From positions 1 through 53,111 of the forward strand of contig JASEEZ010000012.1 of assembly GCA_030019215.1 (NCBI GenBank): a stretch of 53,111 nucleotides of DNA, read 5' to 3'. This DNA comes from Actinomycetota bacterium (lineage in GTDB: Bacteria; Actinomycetota; Aquicultoria; Subteraquimicrobiales; UBA9087). This document shows positions 1-7,207 of the stretch, in pieces (the first letter of the stretch is position 1; every line of letters starts with the position of its first letter). Made by a program: the position numbers and the translations under genes. The notes below the pieces were generated by a model. The model worked only from the letters and a program-made list of their open reading frames with translations, was not told the origin of the DNA and did no database searches.

Positions 1-39
1 AGCCATTTGAAATAGAGCTTAACAAAGAAAATCTTATAT

Positions 40-56
40 TTCAAGACCTGACCCCA
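40..56 (-). repeat. Dispersed 17-bp motif, copy A
   Basis: On the minus strand this reads TGGGGTCAGGTCTTGAA. Related copies lie at 1429-1444, 1527-1543, 3257-3271 and 3312-3328, all within the first 3.4 kb. Such a motif is typical of ends of small transposon-related repeats, but no transposase is present here. Confidence 0.55.
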
Positions 57-104
57 CCTAGACCTATAGACACCTAGACCTAGATGTTTTTATATAATAG
101 CAAC

Positions 105-150
105 GGGTTCGCGATGTATGTATATTTTTGGGTTCACGATGTATATATAT
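105..150. repeat. Two direct repeats with a 25-bp period, IS-end-like
   Basis: GGGTTCGCGATGTATGTATA (from 105) is repeated as GGGTTCACGATGTATATATA (from 130). Two near-identical units with a 25-bp period and a CGATGT core resemble the multiple terminal repeats of some insertion sequences. The same architecture, with a related core, occurs at the far right edge (53065-53108). No transposase gene is visible; this could be a solo end or the edge of an element outside the window. Confidence 0.4.
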
Positions 151-228
151 TTGTCACTTACTATCTAAATACCAGCTGAACGCATTACTCGGTGTCGGAC
201 ACCAAGCTGTGCCGAGCTGTTTAAAATG

Positions 229-282
229 ACCCACCTAACTAGCCTTTCAGCAGAGCCCCTTGGGCTCTTTCGTTAGGTGGGT
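229..282. repeat. Nested inverted repeat, cruciform-like
   Basis: Outer arms ACCCACCTAAC (229-239) and GTTAGGTGGGT (272-282) are perfect. They enclose a second perfect hairpin, AGAGCCC (252-258) with GGGCTCT (262-268). A separate perfect palindrome, GGTGTC-G-GACACC, lies at 191-203. There is no gene in 1-390; this structured stretch is all I can see there. It could be a terminator or the end of a mobile element. Confidence 0.5.
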
Positions 283-390
283 ACCTTTCACCCATAATAA
301 TATCGGAAATTAAGCCCGGGTCTCACCCTGCTTGTTATATTTTATGCCTGGATTTCAAGAACAGAGCCAAGGCTGTAGCCTGCGTTTCTG

Positions 391-1047
391 CTATTGTAAA
401 CTCTCAACATATTCTTCCCACTCCTTGAACTCCTCGGAAAATTTTTTATAATTCTTATTCCACCATTCTTCAAGTTTAAAGGCATCGACACCAGGACCAA
501 GAGCCCATTTTTCATCATAGTCGGGATTTAAACCAAGCCTTATAGCCAGGATGCTATAACGAGCACCCACGTTGTCATTTGGATTCGTTTTTAGAAGCTT
601 TCTGAAGATACTCAAGGCTTCTTCGGTATTGCCATCCCACCAAAGATTTAGTCCCCAGCGGTATAAAGCTCTTATAATATGTCGGTTTTCTAAATATCCC
701 CATAACAACTGGTCTGGCCAGTTTCCCTTCTCGGCTGTAATTGTCTTAAGAGCAATATCATAGGCGGCTTTCTCCAGCTTTGTCGCTTCTTTCTCATCAT
801 CCAAGTCTCTGTATAAATCAGCAGCAAGATTATAGCTATCCAAGAAAGTAGGATCTTCCTTTATAAGCTCTTTGAGATCAGAAATGATTTCTCTAATATC
901 CTCTTCTGTTTTTGCTGCGTCTAATTCACCAGTAGCGATTTCATAATACCGATCCAGTACTTCGTGCTTTTTGTCGATAAATTCTTTTTTAATCACTTTT
1001 TGCTCCATTCGTCTTACTATCATGATTTGTGTACTTATCAGCTCCAT
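391..1047 (-). CDS. TPR-like helical protein of unknown function
   Basis: A soluble, largely alpha-helical protein of 218 aa with no signal peptide. Residues about 120-175 contain a TPR-like pair of helices (RALYRWGLNLWWDGN, then EEALSIFRKLLKTNPNDN), the pattern of a tetratricopeptide unit in which small and aromatic residues alternate. The C-terminus is rich in Trp, Glu and Lys. No catalytic motif is visible, so a protein-protein interaction role is the most that can be inferred. The start is uncertain: an in-frame ATG at 1008 (MEQKVIKKEF) is an alternative, and neither start has a good ribosome-binding site. Its 5' end overlaps a doubtful reading frame at 989-1294. It is the last gene of the AT-rich island toward the left edge. 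Confidence 0.6.
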   Translation of the reverse strand: MELISTQIMIVRRMEQKVIKKEFIDKKHEVLDRYYEIATGELDAAKTEEDIREIISDLKELIKEDPTFLDSYNLAADLYRDLDDEKEATKLEKAAYDIALKTITAEKGNWPDQLLWGYLENRHIIRALYRWGLNLWWDGNTEEALSIFRKLLKTNPNDNVGARYSILAIRLGLNPDYDEKWALGPGVDAFKLEEWWNKNYKKFSEEFKEWEEYVESLQ

Positions 1048-1294
1048 ATGCTTTCAAATCTCTTGGGAATGCGAATTTCTCATTCAGATTTGGTGTTTTC
1101 GCCTCCGCCGATCGTTTTCTAAAAGTATCAAACAATGTTGCCTGGGACAAGACGGCGAGTTGCCTCATATATCTTCCGCCTGTCCTCTTCTCGCCAATAG
1201 TAAGCCAGGATAGATATGGCACACTGAGGTTGGCACTCCCGACGACGGGATTAGAAGGCTTTCGCCTGTGCTCTGATGCCCCAGGTTTTTCCAC
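989..1294 (-). other. Doubtful 101-codon reading frame, possible mobile-element remnant
   Basis: An open frame rich in Arg, Ser and Lys with no recognisable domain. It overlaps the start of the TPR-like gene in another frame, and I see no convincing ribosome-binding site. The GC content of the first 200 bp is higher than that of the surroundings, which suggests a different origin. At its upstream end CCAGGT and ACCTGG form a small inverted repeat. It may be the non-coding end of an element rather than a gene. From 1295 to 1527 I see nothing apart from one copy of the dispersed motif. Confidence 0.2.
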
Positions 1295-1428
1295 CTCTTA
1301 CCTGGTACTTGAGCCCGTGCTCATACTACCCTGGCCCATCATATTCTAGAAGAATTAGAGCAGTTGGTCAACAAGTTATCGATAGTGTAAAAGTTAGTAG
1401 ACAAGGGGGTTGCAAAAATTGGGAAAAT

Positions 1429-1444
1429 TGGGGCGAGTCTTGAA
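1429..1444 (+). repeat. Dispersed 17-bp motif, copy E (opposite orientation)
   Basis: TGGGGCGAGTCTTGAA on the plus strand, facing copy B about 85 bp away. The two copies in inverted orientation flank 1445-1526, a stretch in which no gene is visible. They could be the ends of one small non-autonomous element. Confidence 0.45.
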
Positions 1445-1526
1445 CTATCACTTTCGTAACAAACCCCGCTCCAACATATAACTCTTTGACGGTTTAGTGA
1501 AGAGAACTATGTTAAAGAACTTATAA

Positions 1527-1543
1527 TTCAAGACGCGACCCCA
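1527..1543 (-). repeat. Dispersed 17-bp motif, copy B, at the DUF262 truncation point
   Basis: TGGGGTCGCGTCTTGAA on the minus strand. The DUF262 reading frame runs directly into it and stops at the TGA inside it, so the motif marks the breakpoint of that gene. Confidence 0.55.
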
Positions 1544-1761
1544 TGCACCACTCGAGTACCTTCAGCTGTTTTGGCTTCCTGATACTCTGAAGAATCCCAA
1601 AGCAAGAAGGAGCCTACAGGATAATCACGATACAATGATTCTGCAAACAACTTGACTTGCTCTGTGTCCCAAACAAACTCCCTTTGAAATTCAGGAATAT
1701 CCACATTTTTACTAACTGCCTGTTTCACAATTTCACGAACCTTGAGCTGCTCAAGCGCCAT
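1528..1761 (-). pseudogene. DUF262 (GmrSD N-terminal-like) protein, 3'-truncated
   Basis: The 77 residues contain the opening of a DUF262 domain: VREIVKQAV, then DIPEFQREFVWDTEQVKLFAESLY and YPVGSFLLWDSSEY. DUF262 proteins are usually several hundred residues long and carry a DGQQR motif shortly after this point; some belong to GmrSD type IV restriction enzymes, others accompany type I systems. Here homology ends at about residue 70, where the frame enters a copy of the dispersed motif and stops. A strong ribosome-binding site (AGAGGAGG) precedes the ATG, 14 bp after the stop of the 400-aa gene, so it was once co-transcribed with it. It is most likely non-functional. Confidence 0.75.
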
Positions 1762-1775
1762 GATGCATGCCTCCT

Positions 1776-2978
1776 CTAAAATGGGATATCTTCCCCCATT
1801 AAATCCATTAAATCAACCAAGGCATCAAGCCTCCTCAACTGCTTCTCCCAACGGCTGATCGCTTCTTTTATCCTAGTTTTCCCAACGTAAGAGGCAATTT
1901 CTTTCTTCATCCTTTCGATTACAAATCGAGCTTCTGCTCCCATTGGCGTCTCTGCAGCAGAGATAATAATGTCTTGGGGTATGGTCCTGTTCGTGTATTC
2001 TCGATTTAGCACCAACTCAAGCATGACTTCATAAAACTCGCTTCTTCTCGCAATGGGCACAAAGGGAGAGAACTTCTCCAAAAATGGCAAGACCTCTCTC
2101 TCCTTTGCAAAATTATCTTCTTCTCTCATGACGCGTTTTAACCAGTTGAAAAAGTAATCAAAGATGAGAAGCTGCTTCTCCTCTGAAATATATTGCAAAT
2201 CAATAGCGTTAAGGAAATGCCAAGTATAGCTTTTTACCACATCAGAGTCTCCCTGCCTTATATATTCACACAATCGCTCTAAGACCTGTGCTCTTGACTT
2301 TTTTGAACACTTAAGGCGAAGTGACCGAAAGTAATTAACCAAGCTTTCTTCCACCCTTAAATCAATTGTGGGATGTTCTGAAATAAAAACTTGAGGAATA
2401 ATTAATAGAAGTTTGTTTCTCTCCTTGCTACTTAAGCCATCAACTAGATGTTCACATATGCTATCAACATTTTCGTCATTAAAAATTGCTCCGATTACTT
2501 GTTCTGCTCCATAGGATTCCTCTCTTAAGGAAGCCTTTCCCAATTCCTTGAGCACAAGCCTTGTAGAAAGTTCAGCCATCTTTGCGCGATCAATATCTAT
2601 ACTACCCTTACCCACTAATTCACGACCGGGATGTATAAGGTTGCGCCAATCTTTAATTATGTAACACGGGTTAACAACATCCCCTGGCAATAGATTTAAA
2701 TCTACAGAAATTTGCAATAAATCAGCTAAGCTCAATTCCTCCAGTGAGTTTACTTTTCTTTTTGGATGACGCTGTTTAAAAACTGCAAGTGCTTTCACTT
2801 TTCTTTTTCCCCGCGAAAGTAAATCTAACAATGCAGCCTCGGTAATTGAGCCACCCATAATCATGCTTGCCTTAAGAGCACCCTGACGTGCACAAATCTT
2901 CAACTCATTTAAATCCCGCTCAATTCCCGCCCTCAATTTTTTATTTTTAATAAAAGAGAGGCTTCGATTGACAGCCAC
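1776..2978 (-). CDS. Unknown 400-aa protein attached to a decayed restriction-modification operon
   Basis: Not recognised. The protein is soluble and mostly alpha-helical, with a basic N-terminus (residues 1-20), a region at about 30-55 (GALKASMIMGGSITEAALLDLL) and no nuclease or ATPase motif that I can see. The GTG start overlaps by one base the TAG stop of a fragment resembling the C-terminal tail of a type I specificity subunit, and has GAGGTGA seven bases upstream. This translational coupling says the gene was embedded in a restriction-modification operon between a specificity gene and a DUF262 gene. Such operons often carry accessory genes. It is intact here while both neighbours are broken, so it may be under no selection now. 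Confidence 0.65.
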   Translation of the reverse strand: MAVNRSLSFIKNKKLRAGIERDLNELKICARQGALKASMIMGGSITEAALLDLLSRGKRKVKALAVFKQRHPKRKVNSLEELSLADLLQISVDLNLLPGDVVNPCYIIKDWRNLIHPGRELVGKGSIDIDRAKMAELSTRLVLKELGKASLREESYGAEQVIGAIFNDENVDSICEHLVDGLSSKERNKLLLIIPQVFISEHPTIDLRVEESLVNYFRSLRLKCSKKSRAQVLERLCEYIRQGDSDVVKSYTWHFLNAIDLQYISEEKQLLIFDYFFNWLKRVMREEDNFAKEREVLPFLEKFSPFVPIARRSEFYEVMLELVLNREYTNRTIPQDIIISAAETPMGAEARFVIERMKKEIASYVGKTRIKEAISRWEKQLRRLDALVDLMDLMGEDIPF

Positions 2979-3055
2979 TATAACTCACCTCGGAAGGCTT
3001 TGGGGAAAATGGAGGGAAATAAGGCATCAAGCTCCTTTTGGATTTCTTTATTCAT
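2978..3055 (-). pseudogene. Type I specificity subunit (HsdS) C-terminal tail, fragment
   Basis: A 25-codon frame ending KELDALFPSIFPKAFRGEL. Type I HsdS proteins commonly end in a helix of the form LLPSIL-KAF-GEL, which this matches closely. Nothing of the target-recognition domains remains. Its TAG stop overlaps the GTG of the 400-aa gene. Its ATG overlaps the stop of the methylase fragment in an ATGA arrangement, so the three were consecutive in one operon, or the fragments were fused by deletion. Confidence 0.5.
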
Positions 3056-3132
3056 TTGACCTCACCTTCGGCAATTTTAATTTCCTCTTCTGTTAGGCCG
3101 TAGAGTTTATAGACGGTTTGGTCTCTGTCTTT
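3052..3132 (-). pseudogene. DNA methyltransferase / type IIG enzyme C-terminal tail, fragment
   Basis: The last 26 codons of a frame ending in DQTVYKLYGLTEEEIKIAEG. Large adenine methyltransferases and type IIG restriction enzymes often close with a motif of the form LVYELYGLTEEEI-IVEG. The frame upstream is stopped by TAA at 3133-3135. Only the tail is left, next to the HsdS tail. Confidence 0.5.
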
Positions 3133-3180
3133 TTAAATTCTCTAAATCTTTTAAAAATCCTATATGGCCTGCTCATGGGC

Positions 3181-3204
3181 AAAATAAAAACCGCTTTCGC
3201 GGTT
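3181..3204 (-). terminator. Rho-independent terminator, minus strand
   Basis: On the minus strand AACCGC-GAAA-GCGGTT forms a six-base-pair stem with a GAAA tetraloop, followed by TTTATTTTG. It would stop transcription entering the restriction-modification debris from the right. The stretch 3205-3494 otherwise holds only two copies of the dispersed motif. Confidence 0.6.
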
Positions 3205-3256
3205 CGAGCTTGCAGGAGGCAATTTGGCCGATGAGCCAGCTGGTTTTTCAAGTTTG

Positions 3257-3271
3257 TCAAGCCCGACCCCA
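3257..3271 (-). repeat. Dispersed 17-bp motif, copy D (diverged)
   Basis: TGGGGTCGGGCTTGA on the minus strand, a shortened and diverged copy of the motif seen at 40-56. It lies 41 bp from copy C, in the same orientation. Confidence 0.4.
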
Positions 3272-3311
3272 TCCCCATCCCCTTTTTTGCATCAACAACT
3301 TAATGTCAAAA

Positions 3312-3328
3312 TTCAAGACACGACCCCA
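3312..3328 (-). repeat. Dispersed 17-bp motif, copy C
   Basis: TGGGGTCGTGTCTTGAA on the minus strand, differing at only one or two positions from copies A and B. Confidence 0.55.
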
Positions 3329-3494
3329 TACCCCACATACCCCATGGCCAAAGTTCCATAATATTCCCCCTCAGATAAACAGACAACGCCAGGCATAAAT
3401 AATGAATTATTGGTCTTTCCCAAATCTCTTGGTTTTTGCTTAAGAAATTAAAAAATTCAAGCCCAGTCTTTTCTATCTTAGTAGCAGATATCAG

Positions 3495-3612
3495 ACAGTT
3501 TTGGTTGCTACAGAAGGTATTGCAACAAATGCAACCAACGTCCCAATTCCATCACAGTTTTGGTTGCTACAGAAGGTATTGCAACAAATGCAACCAACGT
3601 CCCAATTCCACA
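3495..3612. repeat. 59-bp tandem repeat, two copies
   Basis: Two head-to-tail copies with a period of 59 bp (3495-3553 and 3554-3612), nearly identical. Each contains the inverted repeat TTGGTTGC ... GCAACCAA around about 22 bases. A partial third copy, CAACCAACGTCCCAATTCC, starts near 3645. The repeats lie at the 3' end of a SIR2-like fragment and are read through in its frame. With only two complete copies and no spacers, this is a tandem duplication and not a CRISPR array. Confidence 0.8.
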
Positions 3613-3837
3613 ATTCCAACAATTCCAACAATTCCAAATTCCATCAACCAACGTCCCAATTCCATCAATTCCATCAATTCCATAATTCCACAATTCCACA
3701 GCTAATTCATCTCCACTTGGTAAGCCAACTTGTCTCGAAACCCCTGCCCCGATAAAAAGTACACATCGTGAACTAGCAATATCCTCTATTAGATGTTTGG
3801 GGACCATATCTACTTCTATTCCTTTTTTAAACACCAT
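3508..3837 (-). pseudogene. SIR2-like NADase domain N-terminus, truncated and fused to repeats
   Basis: Residues 11-45 read LIEDIASSRCVLFIGAGVS then GLPSGDELAVEL. The FIGAGVS ... GLP motif is the NAD-binding start of SIR2-like domains found in many bacterial anti-phage effectors. After about residue 48 the frame enters the tandem repeats and no longer looks like a protein (GIDGIDGIG, WNCWNCWNC). The remaining 200 or more residues of a SIR2 domain, including the catalytic Asn and His, are absent. An alternative start is the ATG at 3807. It may be the relic of a defence gene upstream of the DUF499 module. Confidence 0.6.
3606..3700. repeat. AATTCCA-based microsatellite-like tract
   Basis: Irregular iteration of AATTCCAAC, AATTCCATC and AATTCCAC units follows the 59-bp repeats directly and uses the same last bases (CCAATTCC), so it probably grew from them by slippage. 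On the minus strand it translates as repeated Trp-Asn-Cys and Gly-Ile-Asp triplets. Confidence 0.75.
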
Positions 3838-3968
3838 GTAAATCTTAGCCTATTATAGTAAAAATCATCTTTCAGGGCTCAAATGAAAACGGCGAGTAGG
3901 TTCGCAGTAGCTAGCGCCTGTAAGGATGGCTCTTAGAGATCACCCTATTTATATCTAGGGCACAATTA

Positions 3969-6614
3969 TTATTCTTCCTCTTTCCAGTCGAGGATTTGGG
4001 CTCGGATTTGGTTGAGGGTTTCTTTTGTTTTAAGTTCCAGGGTATTTTTGCTTATGCCCGATTCGGATTTTGCTGAAAGTTGAACTTCTAACTCAATCTC
4101 TGCTCCATCTTGTTGAAGTGGCAAAATAACACCTGACATAAAGTCGGAGAGCTTGTCCCAGGGAATACGCGCTGAAATTCTTATGGTTTTTACCGCCCCG
4201 GGTTTACCTTTCTTCTTCTCTTCCTTTTCTTTCTCTACTTCTTCCCCAACTTCCCTTACCTCAGTTACCACTCTACCCTTCAGCTTCTCGGCTAGTTCAC
4301 TTCGCGCCACTTCAGCTTCTTCGTCAAACTGAGTCTCCAACATATCGTCGCCATAATAAACTTCTTCGCCGTCAACCAGCCCCAAGGTCTTGCTCCTGAC
4401 CCCTTCAACAATTGTTCTCTTTAATACGTCCTCGTCCTCAAGCAAGGGCAAGTGGGAAAACTTAAGGAAAGCTTCCCAGATATCCCTCACAGTTTTTCTC
4501 TCCTCGCCTTCGGCGAAGGTCTTCTCCATGAGATATCTGGGTGAAACCTTTTCAAGCAACAACTCCTGCTCCTTTAGATAATCCTTCACCCTTCTGGTAA
4601 GAAGGGCCTTTTCTCCAACCGTGGGAAGACCAAGATCGAAGAAGACCACTTCTCCCTCCTTGACTTTAGCAAGATGACGATATGCGTTAAGGAGCATGAA
4701 AGGAATGGACTCGCTGGCCTCCTTCAGTTTTCTCTCAAGGGTTTTCCTATTTTCGTCGGAAAGACTCTTTAAAAACCCCCCATCCTCCTTTATTCGGCGA
4801 AGAGCCAATGAGCGGAGCACGATTCTTTTAAGCCCCTCGAATTCCCCCGAACCGGCGAGGAGGAAAAGGAGCGTATTTTTATACGCTCGGAAGCCCGACG
4901 AATATCTTGTGGCGAGGGCTTTCAAAAGCTCCTCGGGTGAGTTCCCAGTGGCGTGACTGGGAGCTAAAATAGCCAGCTTCACCCTTTTATCATCCGGAAT
5001 ATCGTTGCTCGCCTCGGGCCAGAGAAAGACCGCAAAATCAGATCCCGCTATCTCTTCGATTATCTTTCTAATCTCTTTCTCAATCTCATCGTCTTTGACG
5101 GTCTCTTCCTTATCTATAATCACTCGATTGAGATTCGGTTGATTCGTGAAGTAAAACAGAGACTTATCCGAATGAAGAAACCAGAGTTCCTCCTCGATTC
5201 TTCTCAAAGCATCTCCAACTATCGCAGAAGGAATGCCCTCTCTCAGGAAGGCAAGGCGAAGCCTCTGGAGAGAAACACCTCTCTTCTCCCCTCCACCGAA
5301 GGAATAGAAGAAGATGGAACCAGCAAGACCGGTAGCCACCCCATGTCGGGCATACTCCGTACCCATTTCTCTATCTATCTTCTGGGCCTTGGCTCCACCA
5401 TCGGCTATATCGGAGGCTATGACGCTCTCATACTCATTTCCTATGTGTTTGATGAACTCTCTTCTGATAACACGGTCTCTGAAGTCTATGTGGGCTGGTT
5501 GAATTAAGGGCGATGGGTGCTCTTTTTTGTAAAGATCGGCCACTACCTCTGCGAGCAACCTCAGAACCCCTCTTGTTCTCTGAAAGGTTGATATCGAGCC
5601 CCATCTTTCAAAGAGGACATCGATGCTTTCCGGGTGAAATGGATAAGCTTTCCTTATTTTGTCTCGATAGGCCGCCTCCTTGGCCTCGGCGGGAATGTCT
5701 TCGCCCAGCCTTTGATATAAATCAAAGTATTCATCGGCAACCAGCCGGTGAGTTTCCGGATCACCAACATCCTCAAAGAGCCTTTTTCTTATGATTTCAT
5801 ATACTTCTTCCCCTTCAACAGGGGTATAGATGGCTTCAACTCTCCCGGAAATCTTTTGAATCCGAGCAAGAGCTTGTTCCCCTGCTTCATCGTAAGCCTC
5901 TAGCCTGCTTGAAGGGAGAGTAACCACAAGAACGCAGTTTTCAAGAGCGGGGGCAGCAACAGTGAGTTCGCGCAGAAAAGCCAGAACCTGTCCCTTCTGT
6001 GTCTTCTCTAATTCCTCGACCCTCATAATCTTGGTCACATAGTGATGAAACTCATCCATGATGATCAGGGTAGGACCTGATTTTGAAAGAAGTTCAGTTA
6101 GAATATCCTTCCCAGGTGTTACCCGTTTTTCATCGTGCTCTTTTACTAATTCGTAGAATCCAATTTGATGAGCGATTTCACCCCAGGGAGTTCTACCCTT
6201 GACCGGATCGATATGGGTTCCGTCAAAAACAGCCACTTTGGCTTTTGGAATCTCATCTATTCCAATTTTCCCGAGGATTCTTCTGATAGCTTCAAAGTGC
6301 GATACTTTTTCTCTGCTCTTGATTAGGTGATAGAGTGCAACCAGTGAATGAGTTTTGCCTCCACCGAATGGGGTTTGAAGTTGGATAACACCTTCGCCTT
6401 TGCCTTTTCCGGCTAGACGAGAAAGGACACTTTCCACGAGATTTTCAAGACCCTTGGTCACATAAGTCTTGCGGAAAAAAGTTTCAGGATCACGATAATC
6501 AATGGGTCCTTTGCCTTGTGCAACATCACCAAGATCAGCAGCAAAAACTGCCTCGTCTAACCTTCCTTCTCTTATATCTCTATGAGGTGTTGTTATTTGC
6601 CACCATGGTTTCAT
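3969..6614 (-). CDS. DUF499 family AAA+-type ATPase of the defence module
   Basis: A large ATPase (881 aa) of the DUF499 / COG1483 type. A P-loop, TPFGGGKTHS, lies at residues 81-90 and a Walker B, LIIMDEFH, at 183-190. The region to about residue 480 is the nucleotide-binding core; residues about 740-800 are charged and coiled-coil-like, and the C-terminus is a short beta-rich domain. DUF499 proteins are recurrent neighbours of DUF1156 methyltransferases in defence islands; the role, probably ATP-driven DNA handling or regulation of the methylase, is inferred. The ATG is preceded by GGGGGTAAAT. It is the last gene of the module, 50 bp after the small membrane protein. No frameshift is visible. 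Confidence 0.8.
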   Translation of the reverse strand: MKPWWQITTPHRDIREGRLDEAVFAADLGDVAQGKGPIDYRDPETFFRKTYVTKGLENLVESVLSRLAGKGKGEGVIQLQTPFGGGKTHSLVALYHLIKSREKVSHFEAIRRILGKIGIDEIPKAKVAVFDGTHIDPVKGRTPWGEIAHQIGFYELVKEHDEKRVTPGKDILTELLSKSGPTLIIMDEFHHYVTKIMRVEELEKTQKGQVLAFLRELTVAAPALENCVLVVTLPSSRLEAYDEAGEQALARIQKISGRVEAIYTPVEGEEVYEIIRKRLFEDVGDPETHRLVADEYFDLYQRLGEDIPAEAKEAAYRDKIRKAYPFHPESIDVLFERWGSISTFQRTRGVLRLLAEVVADLYKKEHPSPLIQPAHIDFRDRVIRREFIKHIGNEYESVIASDIADGGAKAQKIDREMGTEYARHGVATGLAGSIFFYSFGGGEKRGVSLQRLRLAFLREGIPSAIVGDALRRIEEELWFLHSDKSLFYFTNQPNLNRVIIDKEETVKDDEIEKEIRKIIEEIAGSDFAVFLWPEASNDIPDDKRVKLAILAPSHATGNSPEELLKALATRYSSGFRAYKNTLLFLLAGSGEFEGLKRIVLRSLALRRIKEDGGFLKSLSDENRKTLERKLKEASESIPFMLLNAYRHLAKVKEGEVVFFDLGLPTVGEKALLTRRVKDYLKEQELLLEKVSPRYLMEKTFAEGEERKTVRDIWEAFLKFSHLPLLEDEDVLKRTIVEGVRSKTLGLVDGEEVYYGDDMLETQFDEEAEVARSELAEKLKGRVVTEVREVGEEVEKEKEEKKKGKPGAVKTIRISARIPWDKLSDFMSGVILPLQQDGAEIELEVQLSAKSESGISKNTLELKTKETLNQIRAQILDWKEEE

Positions 6615-6664
6615 ATTTACCCCCTACCAAAGATCGTAATCTTAGTTGGTCTTGTACCCATTTA

Positions 6665-7207
6665 TCAATCTTCCAGGATAGCTCTTTGAAGTTCCTCAAC
6701 GGCGTTTAAGAAAACTTCGTCATTCTCTGATAATTCACGACGTAGCCAACGAGCAATTTTCCGCTGTTGCCCCTTGCCCACAATTTCTCTTCCTATATAT
6801 GCGTCAAAAAACTTTTGAACAATATCAAAGTGTCCTTCTTTTATGAGATGGGGCTTTAACTCCAGGTTTTCCTTAATTTTCTCTAGGTACATCCACCATT
6901 TTTCAAGAAGCTCATTTTTCAACTCTTGCTCAGACTTAAAAACCTCCTCCATTAACTCCTCTTTCCTTTCGCTGTCAGAGTGTGCTTCCAACTGACTCAC
7001 TGACTTCAAGCCAGCTTTGGAGATTCCCTCAATATGGTTGTCTATGCTACGCATAATAGTAAAGTATAACTTCAGAGGGCCATATAGTTCTTCTCGCCGT
7101 CTTTCTTCTTTCTCGCGCCTCTTCCCAACCGAATCCCAGATTTTACTTACAAGAGTTGCCACAACCGAAGAGCTAAAAATAACTATTAAAAATTCAATGA
7201 CTGTCAT
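6665..7207 (-). CDS. Small membrane-anchored protein of the defence module
   Basis: Not recognised by family. Residues 1-20 ([20 protein letters not shown]) form one hydrophobic transmembrane helix, followed by a strongly basic, Arg/Glu-rich stretch (about 28-40) and a helical cytoplasmic domain to the end. I chose the ATG at 7207 because it overlaps the stop of the DUF1156 gene as ATGA; a TTG at 7222 would add five residues. The overlap ties it to the methyltransferase by translational coupling. A membrane anchor inside a methyltransferase-helicase module is unusual and might place the complex or an effector at the membrane. Confidence 0.65.
   Translation of the reverse strand: MTVIEFLIVIFSSSVVATLVSKIWDSVGKRREKEERRREELYGPLKLYFTIMRSIDNHIEGISKAGLKSVSQLEAHSDSERKEELMEEVFKSEQELKNELLEKWWMYLEKIKENLELKPHLIKEGHFDIVQKFFDAYIGREIVGKGQQRKIARWLRRELSENDEVFLNAVEELQRAILED

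Noticed and set aside
989-1294. Group II intron remnant
   Set aside because: No domain V hairpin and no reverse-transcriptase motif could be found nearby; kept only as a doubtful frame.
1029-1349. Plus-strand reading frame opposite the left-end genes
   Set aside because: No domain, no ribosome-binding site and antisense to better-supported frames; many similar antisense frames across the GC-rich part were set aside for the same reason.
3495-3612. CRISPR-like repeats
   Set aside because: Only two directly adjacent 59-bp copies, no unique spacers, no cas genes.
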